Origin: Qipengyuania xiapuensis
Lineage (GTDB): Bacteria > Pseudomonadota > Alphaproteobacteria > Sphingomonadales > Sphingomonadaceae
Direction of reading: 5' to 3'
Assembly (NCBI RefSeq): GCF_019711395.1
Contig: NZ_JAIGNL010000002.1
Span: 539,001-603,000 of the forward strand
Length of the DNA: 64,000 nucleotides
Position numbers and translations under genes: made by a program. Positions 16,950 to 26,315 of this stretch are shown in pieces. Under the pieces are notes generated by a model, which saw only the letters and a program-made list of their open reading frames with translations, was not told the DNA's origin and made no database searches. Each line of letters begins with the position of its first letter. Position 1 is the stretch's first letter.

Positions 16950-18131
16950 TCAATTTCCCCTGTGATAGCGGTGTGGGACGAAGGGCATGCTGGTGACCTT
17001 CGCGGGCAGTCTCTTCTTACGAACCTCGACTTCGAGTTCGGTTCCCTCTTCAGCGAGATTGGTGTCGATGTAAGCCATGGCGATCGGGCGCTCGAGCGTG
17101 GGCGAGAAGCCCCCGCTGGTCACGCGGCCGACCTGCTTGTCGCCCGAATAGACGAGCGCGCCTTCGCGGGCGGGCATGCGGCCTTCGATGTCGAGACCGA
17201 TGCGCTTTTGCGCAGGGCCGTCGGCTAGCACCTTTGCGACTGCCTCATGCCCCATCCAGCCGCCTTCCTCGCGGCGCTTCTTGGTCAGCGCGAAGAGCAG
17301 GTCGGCGGAGACCGGGTCGGTTTCCTCGGTAATGTCGTGGCCATAGAGCGGCAGGCCCGCTTCGAGGCGTAGGCTGTCGCGCGCGCCGAGGCCGATCGGG
17401 CGCACCTCGATTTCGGCGCAGAGCCGGTCGGCGAGGCTGGCGGCGAATTCGGCGGGGATCGAAATCTCGAACCCGTCCTCGCCGGTATAGCCCGAGCGGG
17501 TGATGCGCAGCGGCCATTCGCCGAAATCATGCGTGACCGAATCCATGAAAATCATGTCGTCGATCACGTTGCGCATGACGCGGTTCAGCGCGGTCGCGGC
17601 GTTGGGACCCTGCAGTGCAAGCAGCGCGTGCTCGTCCATGTGGGTGAGCGTGACATCGTCGTCGAGATGCTCGCGAAGATGGGCGATATCGTCCCACTTC
17701 ATCGCGCCGTTGACGACGAGGTAATAGGTAGGCTCGCCCCAGTGGCCTTCGGTGCCTGCTTCCTCGTCGGCCTCGATCCAGGGGGTGGCATTGGTGACCA
17801 TCAAATCGTCGAGAATGCCGCCGTCCTCGGCCATCAGCAGCGAATAGCGCGTGCGACCGGGCTTCAGCGAGGCGATCGCGCCGGGCAGGAGCTTTTCGAG
17901 TTCTTCGGCAGCCTTCTCGCCGCTGACCAGCAACTGGCCCATGTGGCTGACGTCGAAGAGGCCTGCCTGTTCGCGAGTCCAGTTGTGTTCGGCGACGATG
18001 CCTTCGTACTGGATCGGCATGTGATAGCCGGCGAAGGGCACCATGCGCGCGCCCTTGCGGCGATGCCAGTCGTCGAGCGGCAGCGTGCCGGTCTCTTCGA
18101 TATGCTCGTCGGTGTCGATTTCTTCGCTCAA
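16950..18131 (-). CDS. gcvT: Glycine cleavage system aminomethyltransferase (T protein)
   Basis: Tetrahydrofolate-dependent T protein, 393 residues. It shows the N-terminal [19 protein letters not shown], the folate-binding [10 protein letters not shown] region and the C-terminal barrel ending in PYHRG-like residues (VPHRYHRGN). No ATG fits the conserved N-terminus: the first in-frame ATG (MVPFAG) would delete it. The TTG at 18131, preceded by AAGGACGGG, is therefore the best start; an alternative at 18185 adds 18 poorly conserved residues. It is the first gene after the tandem glycine riboswitch, whose second aptamer ends about 55 bases upstream. Confidence 0.93.
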   Translation of the reverse strand: MSEEIDTDEHIEETGTLPLDDWHRRKGARMVPFAGYHMPIQYEGIVAEHNWTREQAGLFDVSHMGQLLVSGEKAAEELEKLLPGAIASLKPGRTRYSLLMAEDGGILDDLMVTNATPWIEADEEAGTEGHWGEPTYYLVVNGAMKWDDIAHLREHLDDDVTLTHMDEHALLALQGPNAATALNRVMRNVIDDMIFMDSVTHDFGEWPLRITRSGYTGEDGFEISIPAEFAASLADRLCAEIEVRPIGLGARDSLRLEAGLPLYGHDITEETDPVSADLLFALTKKRREEGGWMGHEAVAKVLADGPAQKRIGLDIEGRMPAREGALVYSGDKQVGRVTSGGFSPTLERPIAMAYIDTNLAEEGTELEVEVRKKRLPAKVTSMPFVPHRYHRGN

Positions 18132-18187
18132 GTCCCGTCCTTCAAAAGCATGGGTGCGCCCTCGGCGGGCGCAACAACAACCCATGC

Positions 18188-18372
18188 CCCCTCTGTCGGG
18201 AAACCTGAGAGACTGACGTGCGGATGAGCACGCTTACCCCTTCGGTGGCTGCCGCAAGTGCGGAAGCGCTTTCCAGAGTGTCGATGGCGGCGCACGGTCC
18301 ATCTGCCTGAGAGTTTCCGGGGCGGTTGCTCCTTCGGCGTCGGGCGGCAGTCACAGCCCGAACTCTCCCGTG
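18188..18372 (-). promoter_or_regulatory. Tandem glycine riboswitch upstream of gcvT
   Basis: Read on the minus strand, aptamer 1 starts with CGGGAGAGTTCGGGC and contains CGCCGAAGGAGCAACCGCC and GGAAACTCTCAGGC, the classic glycine aptamer core. Aptamer 2 follows with ACTCTGGAAAGC, CACCGAAGGGGTAAGC and TCTCAGGTTTCCCGACAGAGG. A short linker (about 18 bases) separates the two, as in cooperative tandem glycine riboswitches. Gene context (gcvT directly downstream) agrees. The expected action is ON with glycine; the expression platform lies in the last 55 bases before the TTG and was not resolved. Confidence 0.92.
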
Positions 18373-18436
18373 CGCGCCCGCCGCAGAATCGCTTCTGCAG
18401 CCGACAATTCAGCCCTGCGCGAACATGCGCGCCGGG

Positions 18437-21052
18437 TCAATCCAGATTGGGCCTGAGCCAACGCTCGGCCGTTGCAATATCCACACCGCGGCGCGCGGCG
18501 TAGTCTTCGAGCTGGTCGCGGCCGATCCGCGCCACGCCGAAATACTCCGCTTCCGGGTGTCCGAAATAGAATCCACTGACCGCCGCGGTGGGGTACATGG
18601 CGAAGTTCTCGGTCAGGGTGAGGCCGGCATTCGCAGGCGCGTCGAGCAGGTCGAAGAGGATCGGCTTGAGGCTGTGATCGGGGCACGCGGGATAGCCCGG
18701 CGCCGGGCGGATACCGCGGTATTCCTCCTTGATCAGCGCCTCGTTGGTGAGCTGCTCCTGCGGCGCATAGCCCCATAGGTCGGTGCGCACATGCTGGTGC
18801 AGCCGCTCGGCGAAGGCTTCCGCGAAGCGATCGGCGAGCGCCTTCAGGAGGATGTCGGAGTAATCGTCCTTGTCCTCGAGGAAGCGCTTCGAATGCTCCT
18901 CGATCCCATGGATCCCGACGGCAAAGCCGCCGATCCAGTCGCCCGCCGGATCGATGAAGTCGGCAAGGCACATGTTCGCACGGTCGCGGCTCTTCTTCAC
19001 CTGCTGGCGCAGGAAGGGGAGCACGGTATGCGCCTCGCCGCCATTCCCGTGGATCGTCACATCGTCGCCGTCACGCGCGCAGGGCCAGAAACCGGCGACG
19101 CCCTTCGCGGTCAGCCACTTGTTCGCGATGATCCGGTCGAGCATCGCATCGGCATCGGCCTTCAGCTGCTGTGCGGTCTCGCCCACCACCTCGTCATCGA
19201 GGATTTTCGGATAGGTGCCGTGCAGCTCCCAGGCGCGGAAGAAGGGCGTCCAGTCGATGTAATCGCGGAGGTCGGCGAGCGACCAGTCGTCGAACACATG
19301 AATGCCGGGCTTCAGTGGCGGGGCAGCCTTGTCGGAAAGATAGGCGTCGAAGAAGTTCGCGCGCGCCTCGTCGATGCTGAGGAGCACGCTCTGCGACTTG
19401 CCCTCGCGCGCCTCGCGCACCTTCACATATTCGCCCGCCGTGTCGGAGACGAATTCGTCGCGCTGCGTGTCGGACAGCAGGCGACTGGCCACGCCCACCG
19501 CTCGGCTTGCGTCGAGGACATGGATGACTGGACCTTCGTACGCCGGGTCGATGCGCAGCGCGGTGTGGACCTTGCTCGTCGTCGCCCCGCCGATGAGGAG
19601 CGGCATGGTCATCTTCGCGTTCTGCATCTCCTCGGCCACCGTCACCATCTCGTCGAGCGAGGGAGTGATGAGGCCGGAGAGGCCGATCATGTCGGCATTG
19701 TTCTCGTTCGCCGCCTGGAGAATCTGCGACCACGGCACCATGACGCCGAGATCGACCACTTCGTATCCGTTACACTGTAGCACCACGCCGACTATGTTCT
19801 TGCCGATGTCGTGCACATCGCCCTTCACCGTCGCCATGATGATCACGCCCTTGGCCTTGGCGCCTTCTTCCTTCTCGGCCTCGATAAAGGGGATCAGGTG
19901 GGCGACCGCCTTCTTCATGACGCGCGCCGATTTCACCACCTGCGGCAGGAACATCTTGCCGCTGCCGAAGAGGTCGCCGACGACGTTCATGCCGTCCATC
20001 AGTGGGCCTTCGATCACTTCGATCGGGCGGCCACCGGCGGCCGCGACAAGCTCGCGCGCTTCCTCGGTATCGGCGACGACATGCGCATCGATGCCTTTTA
20101 CGAGCGCGTGTTCGAGCCGCTTCTTCACGTCCCAGCCGCGCCATTCCTCGGCGGCTTTCTCGTCCGCAGCAGACTTGCCCTTGTAGCTTTCTGCGAGGTC
20201 GATCAGCCGCTCGGTCGCATCATCGCGGCGCATGAGGATCACGTCCTCGCAAGCCTCGCGCAGCTGCGGGTCGATCTGGTCGTAGACATCGAGCTGACCA
20301 GCGTTGACGATCGCCATGTCGAGCCCGGCGGGGATCGCGTGGTAGAGGAAGACCGAGTGCATCGCGCGGCGCACGGTCTCGTTGCCGCGGAAGCTGAAGG
20401 AGAGGTTCGACAGGCCTCCGCTCGTCTTGACGAGCGGGCAGCGCTGCTTGATCTCGGCCACCGCCTCAATGAAGTCGAGACCGTAGCGGTCATGCTCCTC
20501 GATACCCGTCGCCACGGCGAAGATGTTGGGGTCGAAAATGATATCCTCGGGCGGGAAGCCGATGCCCGTCAGCAGGTCGTATGCGCGGCTGCAGATCTCT
20601 ACCTTGCGGTCCTTCGTGTCAGCCTGTCCGGTCTCGTCAAAGGCCATGACGACCACGGCAGCGCCGTAATCCATGCACTTGCGCGCCTGTTCGAGAAACT
20701 GCTCCTCGCCTTCCTTCATGCTGATCGAATTGACGATCGGCTTACCCGAGACGCACTTGAGGCCCGCCTCGATCACGTCCCATTTCGAGCTGTCGATCAT
20801 CACCGGAACGCGCGCGATGTCGGGTTCGGCGGCGATCAGCTTGAGAAAGGTGGTCATCGCCTTTTCGGCGTCGAGCAGGCCCTCGTCCATATTGACGTCG
20901 ATCACCTGCGCGCCGTTTTCCACCTGATCGCGCGCGACCTCCACGGCGGTCTCGTAGTCGTCCGACAGGATCAGCTTCTTGAACCGGGCAGAGCCGGTCA
21001 CATTGGTGCGTTCGCCGATGTTGACGAAACGGGCGGTAGTGAGGTCACTCAT
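18437..21052 (-). CDS. metH: Methionine synthase MetH, C-terminal part (pterin, B12 and activation domains)
   Basis: An 871-residue polypeptide holding three of the four MetH modules. The pterin-binding domain starts at [12 protein letters not shown] (about residue 10). The helical cap and Rossmann cobalamin domain follow, with the Co-ligating His in [11 protein letters not shown] and the [11 protein letters not shown] segment. The AdoMet-dependent reactivation domain has [12 protein letters not shown] and [12 protein letters not shown]. It lacks the homocysteine-binding domain, which is encoded by the gene immediately upstream with a 1-base TGATG overlap. Split MetH is a known arrangement in alphaproteobacteria, so this is not a frameshift artefact. 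It ends about 65 bases before the glycine riboswitch of the next operon. Confidence 0.96.
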   Translation of the reverse strand: MSDLTTARFVNIGERTNVTGSARFKKLILSDDYETAVEVARDQVENGAQVIDVNMDEGLLDAEKAMTTFLKLIAAEPDIARVPVMIDSSKWDVIEAGLKCVSGKPIVNSISMKEGEEQFLEQARKCMDYGAAVVVMAFDETGQADTKDRKVEICSRAYDLLTGIGFPPEDIIFDPNIFAVATGIEEHDRYGLDFIEAVAEIKQRCPLVKTSGGLSNLSFSFRGNETVRRAMHSVFLYHAIPAGLDMAIVNAGQLDVYDQIDPQLREACEDVILMRRDDATERLIDLAESYKGKSAADEKAAEEWRGWDVKKRLEHALVKGIDAHVVADTEEARELVAAAGGRPIEVIEGPLMDGMNVVGDLFGSGKMFLPQVVKSARVMKKAVAHLIPFIEAEKEEGAKAKGVIIMATVKGDVHDIGKNIVGVVLQCNGYEVVDLGVMVPWSQILQAANENNADMIGLSGLITPSLDEMVTVAEEMQNAKMTMPLLIGGATTSKVHTALRIDPAYEGPVIHVLDASRAVGVASRLLSDTQRDEFVSDTAGEYVKVREAREGKSQSVLLSIDEARANFFDAYLSDKAAPPLKPGIHVFDDWSLADLRDYIDWTPFFRAWELHGTYPKILDDEVVGETAQQLKADADAMLDRIIANKWLTAKGVAGFWPCARDGDDVTIHGNGGEAHTVLPFLRQQVKKSRDRANMCLADFIDPAGDWIGGFAVGIHGIEEHSKRFLEDKDDYSDILLKALADRFAEAFAERLHQHVRTDLWGYAPQEQLTNEALIKEEYRGIRPAPGYPACPDHSLKPILFDLLDAPANAGLTLTENFAMYPTAAVSGFYFGHPEAEYFGVARIGRDQLEDYAARRGVDIATAERWLRPNLD

Positions 21053-22098
21053 CAGGCAGCAATCGTAAAGGGTTCGAGGCCGGCAAGGCGCATGTCGGGA
21101 GCGGTTTCAGGCAGCTTGCGGGGGGCAACGCCCTCGACCGCCCTGGCCATCGCGGCGATGTGGTCGGGGGTCGAGCCGCAGCAGCCGCCAAGCGCATTGA
21201 TGCGGCCATTGTCGGCCCATACCTTGGTCAGTGCCGCGGTCGTGTCGGGCAGCTCGTCATATTCGCCGAGGTCATTGGGCAGTCCCGCATTGGGATAGGC
21301 CATCAGGTAGGTATCGGCGATGTCCGAGAGGATCTGGACATGCGGGCGCAACTGCTCTGCACCGAAGCTGCAATTGAGCCCCATGGTCAGCGGCTTGGCG
21401 TGGCGCACCGTGTGCCAGAACGCTTCGACAGTGTGGCCCGACAGGTTGCGCCCCGAGAGGTCGGTCAGTGTCAGCGAGATCATCAGCGGGATGTCGCGAT
21501 CGAGTTCGCGCTCGAGCTGCTTCACCGCCATGATCGCTGCCTTGCAGTTGAGCGTGTCGAAGACCGTCTCGATCAGGATGAAATCCGCCCCGCCCTCGAT
21601 CAGTCCGCGCGCCTGCTCGACATAGACCTCGACGATCTCGTCGAAGGTCACTTCGCGAAAGCCCGGGTCCTCGACATCGGGCGAGAGCGAGAGCGTCTTG
21701 TTGGTCGGCCCCATCGCGCCGGCCACGAAACGCGGCACTCCGTCCTTCGCGGTGGCCTCGTCGACCGCCTCGCGGATGATCTTCGCGGCCGAAACGTTGA
21801 TCTCGTGCACGAGATGCTCTGCCGAATAGTCGGCCTGGCTGATGCGGTTGGCGTTGAAGGTGTTGGTCGCAAGGATATGCGCGCCGGCAGCGATATAGCT
21901 GTCGCAGATCGCGCGAATGACCTGCGGCTGGGTCAGGTTGACGAGGTCGTTATTGCCCTTCTGGTCGGCCTCGAGACCGGTGTCGCCCGCATAGTCTTCC
22001 GGCGCGAGCTTGGCGCGCTGGATCTCGGTGCCATAGGGACCGTCCTTGATCAGGATGCGCTGGGCTGCAGCGGCCTTGAATTCTTCGCGTTTCGACAT
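21052..22098 (-). CDS. metH: Methionine synthase MetH, N-terminal homocysteine methyltransferase part
   Basis: A 348-residue homocysteine S-methyltransferase module. The zinc-ligand cysteines are visible in GLNCSFG and [10 protein letters not shown]. The start ([14 protein letters not shown]) and the [14 protein letters not shown] motif correspond to the first domain of E. coli MetH, although the usual DGAMGT is DGPYGT here. It must act with the downstream cobalamin-binding polypeptide to methylate homocysteine. Start-stop overlap with that gene implies coupled translation. metF lies three bases upstream, so the 5-methyl-THF producer and user are in one operon. Confidence 0.94.
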   Translation of the reverse strand: MSKREEFKAAAAQRILIKDGPYGTEIQRAKLAPEDYAGDTGLEADQKGNNDLVNLTQPQVIRAICDSYIAAGAHILATNTFNANRISQADYSAEHLVHEINVSAAKIIREAVDEATAKDGVPRFVAGAMGPTNKTLSLSPDVEDPGFREVTFDEIVEVYVEQARGLIEGGADFILIETVFDTLNCKAAIMAVKQLERELDRDIPLMISLTLTDLSGRNLSGHTVEAFWHTVRHAKPLTMGLNCSFGAEQLRPHVQILSDIADTYLMAYPNAGLPNDLGEYDELPDTTAALTKVWADNGRINALGGCCGSTPDHIAAMARAVEGVAPRKLPETAPDMRLAGLEPFTIAA

Positions 22099-22101
22099 GG
22101 A

Positions 22102-23022
22102 TCAGGCCTTCGGGCGCAGGCCGAGCATGTGGCAAATCGCATAGCTCAGCTCGGCGCGGTTTAGGGTGTAGAAGTGGAACTGGCGCACCCCGCCCGCATA
22201 GAGGCGGCGGCACATTTCGGCGGCGATGGTCGCGCTCACCAGCTGGCGCGCCTCGGGGCGTTCGTCGAGCCCTTTGAACAGGCCCTCCATCCAGTCCGGG
22301 ATTGCCGTGCCGCACAGCCCGCTCATGCGCTGGACTGCGGCAAAGCTCATCACCGGCATGATGCCGGGCACGATCTCGCCTTCGATCCCTGCGGCTACCG
22401 CCTTGTCGCGGAAGTCGAAGAAGCACTCGGGCTCGAAGAAGAACTGGGTGATCGCGCGGGTCGCGCCCGCGTCGAACTTGCGCTTGAGATTATCTAGATC
22501 GGCCTGCCGGTCGGGCGAATCCGGATGGACTTCCGGGTAGGCGGCAACCGAGATTTCGAAATCGGCGATCTTCTTGAGGCCCGCGATCAGGTCGGCTGCA
22601 TTCTCGTAGCCACCCGGATGCGGGGTGTAGCTGCCGCTGCCGTCCGGCGCATCTCCGCGCAGGGCGACGATGTGGCGCACGCCCTCTTCCCAGTATTCGC
22701 GCGCGACCTGGTCGACTTCTTCGCGCGTCGCCTGGACGCAGGTGAGATGCGCTGCCGCCGGGATACCGGTCTCGCTCACGATCCGGCGAACGGCCTCGTG
22801 CGTGCGCTCGCGCGTCGAACCGCCTGCCCCGTAAGTCACCGAAAGGAAGCGCGGGTTGAGCGGCTCGAGCGTCTTCACGCTGTGCCACAGGGTTTCGCCC
22901 ATCTTCTCCGTCTTCGGGGGGAAGAATTCGAAGCTCACCTCGATATCCCCGGGCAGCCCGGAAAACAGCGGGCCTTCGAGAGCGCGCTGTGCCTCGCGCA
23001 TCTGGTCGAGCGTGGGGCTCAT
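22102..23022 (-). CDS. metF: 5,10-methylenetetrahydrofolate reductase
   Basis: Flavin-dependent MTHFR of 306 residues that makes 5-methyl-THF for MetH. The N-terminal VSFEFFPPKTEKMGETLW and the central YGAGGSTRERTHE and HIVALRGDAP are signature sequences of the TIM barrel active site. It overlaps the stop of the upstream ArsR-methyltransferase gene (ATGA). Glycine cleavage, in the adjacent operon, feeds 5,10-methylene-THF into this enzyme, so the two operons form a one-carbon block. Confidence 0.96.
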   Translation of the reverse strand: MSPTLDQMREAQRALEGPLFSGLPGDIEVSFEFFPPKTEKMGETLWHSVKTLEPLNPRFLSVTYGAGGSTRERTHEAVRRIVSETGIPAAAHLTCVQATREEVDQVAREYWEEGVRHIVALRGDAPDGSGSYTPHPGGYENAADLIAGLKKIADFEISVAAYPEVHPDSPDRQADLDNLKRKFDAGATRAITQFFFEPECFFDFRDKAVAAGIEGEIVPGIMPVMSFAAVQRMSGLCGTAIPDWMEGLFKGLDERPEARQLVSATIAAEMCRRLYAGGVRQFHFYTLNRAELSYAICHMLGLRPKA

Positions 23023-23990
23023 CCAACGTTCCTTTCAGCCGCACGCCTGCGCTCGGCAATCCAAATCTTCACGACCAGCTCGCCGTCTTCGAGCGAGATG
23101 GGATCGGCGGGTGCGAAACCCGCATCTTCGAGCAATTCGCGCATCTGTTCATCGGCAAAGCCGAGGCGCGCATGGGCATGGCGCTCGCGCAATTCCTCGC
23201 GCTGGTGTGCGGCGAAGTCGACGATCGCCACGCGGCCGCCGCCACGCGTCACGCGCGCGGCCTCGTAAAGGACGGCGGGCGGGCTGTGCGCAAAATGCAG
23301 GACCTGGTGGAACAGGACCGTATCGAAACTCGCCGGCGCAAAGGGCAGCCCGGTGAAATCGCCCTGCACCAGCTCGATGCTTTCGGCAGGCAGGTGTTGC
23401 AGCTTGGCGCGGGCGACGCGCAGCATGGCAAGGCTCTTGTCGAGCGCGACGATATGGTCGGCGCGGGCAGCGAAAAGCTCGGCCATGCGGCCTGTGCCCG
23501 TGCCGATGTCGAGCAGGCGGCCAAGGCTGCCTTCGCCCAGCGCATCGGCGAGCGCACGCTCGACATTGGCGTCGGAGGAATGGAGGCGGCGCAGCTCGTC
23601 CCAGTCATGCGCGTTGCTGGCGAAATATTCCTGCGCCTGCTCCTCGCGCGCCTGGCGGATCTCGGCGAGCTTGAGGCGGTCGGCTTCGCACATCTCGGCA
23701 AAGGCGGGGTCCGAACCTTCCGAACGGGTCAGGAGGCGCGCGATATCCGAGCGGATCGGCTGCTCGCCATCGCCATCGGTGCTTGACCTCAGGAAGATCC
23801 AGCTGCCCTCGCGGCGGCGCTCTGCAAGGCCCGCATCACACAGGATGCCGATATGGCGCGAAACGCGCGGCTGGCTCTGGCCGAGCACTTGCGCGATCTC
23901 GCCCACCGCCAGCTCCATTGAGCCCAGCAGGCGCATGATCCTGAGCCGGGTCGGGTCGGCCAGGGCGCGGAAGAGTGCTTCGGTACGCAT
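23019..23990 (-). CDS. ArsR-type regulator fused to SAM-methyltransferase-like domain (SahR-like)
   Basis: A 323-residue fusion: an ArsR-type winged helix in residues 1-90 (ALADPTRLRIMRLL, recognition helix SQPRVSRHIGIL) and a class I methyltransferase fold from about residue 140 with motif I LLDIGTGTGRMAEL and VALDKS. No metal-binding cysteine motif is obvious in the HTH. Such fusions next to metF/metH are known as methionine-cycle regulators sensing S-adenosylhomocysteine (SahR type), so the methyltransferase fold may be a ligand sensor. It is the first gene of the operon and sits 10 bases from a dyad operator, suggesting autoregulation. A true methyltransferase function cannot be excluded. 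Confidence 0.82.
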   Translation of the reverse strand: MRTEALFRALADPTRLRIMRLLGSMELAVGEIAQVLGQSQPRVSRHIGILCDAGLAERRREGSWIFLRSSTDGDGEQPIRSDIARLLTRSEGSDPAFAEMCEADRLKLAEIRQAREEQAQEYFASNAHDWDELRRLHSSDANVERALADALGEGSLGRLLDIGTGTGRMAELFAARADHIVALDKSLAMLRVARAKLQHLPAESIELVQGDFTGLPFAPASFDTVLFHQVLHFAHSPPAVLYEAARVTRGGGRVAIVDFAAHQREELRERHAHARLGFADEQMRELLEDAGFAPADPISLEDGELVVKIWIAERRRAAERNVG

Positions 23991-24000
23991 CGAGAGACGA

Positions 24001-24022
24001 ACATATAAAGATATTTTTATGT
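24001..24022. promoter_or_regulatory. AT-rich imperfect dyad, probable operator of the met operon
   Basis: A 22-base imperfect palindrome with outer arms ACATA/TATGT and an inner core AAAGATATTTTT stands out in GC-rich surroundings. It is 10 bases upstream of the regulator start and overlaps the likely promoter. It resembles the AT-rich dyads described for SahR/ArsR-type methionine regulators. The symmetry is observed; the binding protein is inferred to be the product of the adjacent gene. Confidence 0.55.
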
Positions 24023-24289
24023 CCGTAAATGTCCTTCTCGAAAGGTTTTCTGAATAGTCAGAAATGCCTCTTTTTTGCCGCGACTTACCGGAATTTTACC
24101 ATTCCACGTCAGGGTTTGCGCCAACGCGGCCCGATTTCCTCTCTGGTTTCGGGTCCGCGGATGAGCGGTCGGCGGAGCATCGCCGACCGAGACTTGCCAT
24201 CTGGCGGGAGGAATCGTCGTCGCGCACTGCCATGCCCGGACCGGCAAGCTTTCAGGCGCGCGCGTACGCGCAGCGCGGAGCATGCGCGC
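24023..24289 (+). other. Leader region between the met operon and the GH3-like gene
   Basis: About 270 bases without a convincing gene. A 7-bp hairpin TTTCTGA-ATAG-TCAGAAA (24047-24064) followed by a run of six T (24071-24076) could be a weak terminator on the plus strand. From 24120 the sequence can be read in frame with the GH3-like gene, but the translation is Arg-rich and unlike the family, so it is treated as untranslated. Confidence 0.35.
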
Positions 24290-26311
24290 GTGAACCGCTT
24301 CCAACCAGACCGCGATTGCGAACGGTTCGTCGCCGACATGCTGGCGCATATGACGCTGCTCGAGAAGGCCGGGCAGCTCGCCTTCCGGCGCGCTCCAGAC
24401 CCCGGCGACCAGCGTGAGGCGGAAGGCTTTGCACGCGCCCTGCGGGCAGGCCGGATCGGCGGCGTACGCGGGATCGTCAGCCGCGAACAGGCCGATGCCC
24501 TTCAGCAACTCGCGCAGGAGGAAACACGCCTCGGCATCCCGCTGCTCTTCTCCAGCGATATCCGGACAGGCCACGAGACGGTCTTCCCGACCCCTGCGAC
24601 CATGTGCGCGAGTTTCGACACCGCCGCGGTAGAGGCAGCCGGTAAGGTCATCGCGCAGGAAGCCGAGTGCCGCGGAATAAACTGGCTGTTCGGCCCGAAG
24701 GTCGCGCCGGGCACCGCAGCCCTTGATGACGAGCAGGCGTTCCAGGCGGGACAACTGCATCTCGTCGCCTCCATGGCCGCCGCCCTAGTCAGAGGCGTGC
24801 AGGCGGAAGACGAAACCAGTGGCCAGGCAACCTTGGCATGCCTCGACTTCGTGGAAGCGAGCGGGCCTCGCGACGATACCCAGTTCCAGAATGCGCTGGC
24901 GATTGCCCGCAACGCCATCGACACAGCAAATGTCGGGGCTCTGGCCTTCCACCACGCCGATGCCGATTTGCGCAGGTCCCTTGAAGAGGCTGCCCACGAG
25001 CTTGCCGCACCGGGCCGCTACGACGGAATCGTGCTGGCCGAATGGGACGACCTCGCGAACGAAGCGAATTTCGCCGAGAGCGGCGGGCAGAACGAGGCCA
25101 TGCCGGTGGATTCGCTCGTCGAGGCCGTCACGACCGGCAGGATCGACGCGAACAGACTGGACGAGGCTGTCGGGAGGGTCCTGCGCGCAAAGTACCGCAT
25201 CGGCCTGTTCGGCAGGGCACTTTCGGCTTCGGCCTCGGCACACCGCGGGCCGCTTCCCACGCCGGTCCACAACCGCGAAGTCTCGCTGGAGCTGGCGCGG
25301 CGATCTGCCGTGTTGCTACGCAACCAGCCTGCCTATCTGCCGCTCGGGATAGATTCGGGCGACATCCTCGTCGTCGGCACCGCAGCGAGCGACCGTCATC
25401 TCGCACTTGCCGGCCGCGAAGGCGTGGCGGCAAGCGTGATCGACGGGCTCGAACAACTGGGCGTACCCTACCGCTTCGTGCCGGGTCTCGCGCTGCGCAA
25501 CAACGGTACGCCGCAAGACCGCATGATCGATGCCGACCGTATGGCGATCGGCATGGCGAGCGAGGCAGCGAAACGCGCCGGTACCATCGTGGTGGTCCTG
25601 CCCTGCAACGGCTCGGGCAAGCTCGGCGAAGCGCAGGAGCAGTTGCTCACATCGCTCATGGGCGCCAATCCGCGCGTGGTGCTGGTGACGATCGGCGCGA
25701 AAGCGGTCGATCCGGTGCTGCGCGAGAAACGCCTGCCGGTCATCCTCCATGCGGGCGAGCCGGGCAGCATGGGCGGTCATGCCATCGCGGAACTCCTGAC
25801 CGGCGAGGCGAATCCGAGCGGCAAGCTGCCCTACGATCTCGATGCCGATGGCACCGGAGAAGACATGCGCTTCGGCCATGGCGAGAATTACGCCGACTTC
25901 GCGCTGACAGGCGTCACGATCGAGGAAGGCAGCAACTGCATCCATGTCTCGGGCGAATTGCGCAATGTCGGCGAACGCGCGGGTAGCGAGACGATCCAGC
26001 TCTATGCCACTCCCCGCACCAAGGATGGCGCAGGTCCGCGCAGGTTGGCGGAGTTCGCGCGTGTCCAGCTGCGACCGGGCGAAAGCAGGGCACTGTTCTT
26101 CGAGATTGGGCGCGAGCAGATCGGCACCGCGCTGGCAAACGGCCGGTTCGCGGTCTCGGCAGGCGAATATGAAGTGTTCCTCGGTACGAGTTCGCGCCGC
26201 GGCGATGGCGGGGTGATCCACGTGTCCGAAGACCTGGCCCTAGCCATGGCCATAGGACGGGCAAGCGGCGGCGGTCCGCGCGCCTCCTCGGCGGGCTTGC
26301 GCAGCGCCTGA
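24290..26311 (+). CDS. GH3-like protein lacking canonical catalytic residues
   Basis: A 673-residue protein with glycoside hydrolase family 3 architecture: TIM barrel (about 10-300, MTLLEKAGQL at the start), alpha/beta sandwich (about 320-530) and a fibronectin-III-like end (about 570-650). The usual active site is changed. The nucleophile motif SDW is AEW with Glu251, the KHF motif is LDF (185-187), and the RWGR segment after the third strand is absent. This suggests a non-catalytic or strongly divergent member. No signal peptide was found. The GTG at 24290 after GCGGAG is the preferred start; an ATG at 24161 would add an Arg-rich stretch. It converges on the DUF2891 gene with a 4-base gap. 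Confidence 0.75.
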   Translation: MNRFQPDRDCERFVADMLAHMTLLEKAGQLAFRRAPDPGDQREAEGFARALRAGRIGGVRGIVSREQADALQQLAQEETRLGIPLLFSSDIRTGHETVFPTPATMCASFDTAAVEAAGKVIAQEAECRGINWLFGPKVAPGTAALDDEQAFQAGQLHLVASMAAALVRGVQAEDETSGQATLACLDFVEASGPRDDTQFQNALAIARNAIDTANVGALAFHHADADLRRSLEEAAHELAAPGRYDGIVLAEWDDLANEANFAESGGQNEAMPVDSLVEAVTTGRIDANRLDEAVGRVLRAKYRIGLFGRALSASASAHRGPLPTPVHNREVSLELARRSAVLLRNQPAYLPLGIDSGDILVVGTAASDRHLALAGREGVAASVIDGLEQLGVPYRFVPGLALRNNGTPQDRMIDADRMAIGMASEAAKRAGTIVVVLPCNGSGKLGEAQEQLLTSLMGANPRVVLVTIGAKAVDPVLREKRLPVILHAGEPGSMGGHAIAELLTGEANPSGKLPYDLDADGTGEDMRFGHGENYADFALTGVTIEEGSNCIHVSGELRNVGERAGSETIQLYATPRTKDGAGPRRLAEFARVQLRPGESRALFFEIGREQIGTALANGRFAVSAGEYEVFLGTSSRRGDGGVIHVSEDLALAMAIGRASGGGPRASSAGLRSA

Positions 26312-26315
26312 CCCG

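Noticed and set aside
18373..18436. A possible cobalamin or SAM riboswitch near the metH genes
   Set aside because: metH is transcribed away from this gap. The upstream side of the met operon (23991-24030) is too short and lacks the conserved B12-box or SAM aptamer elements.
24029..24289. A longer N-terminus for the GH3-like protein as signal peptide
   Set aside because: The translation is Arg-rich with no hydrophobic core followed by a cleavage site, and the GTG at 24290 has a better upstream GGAG.
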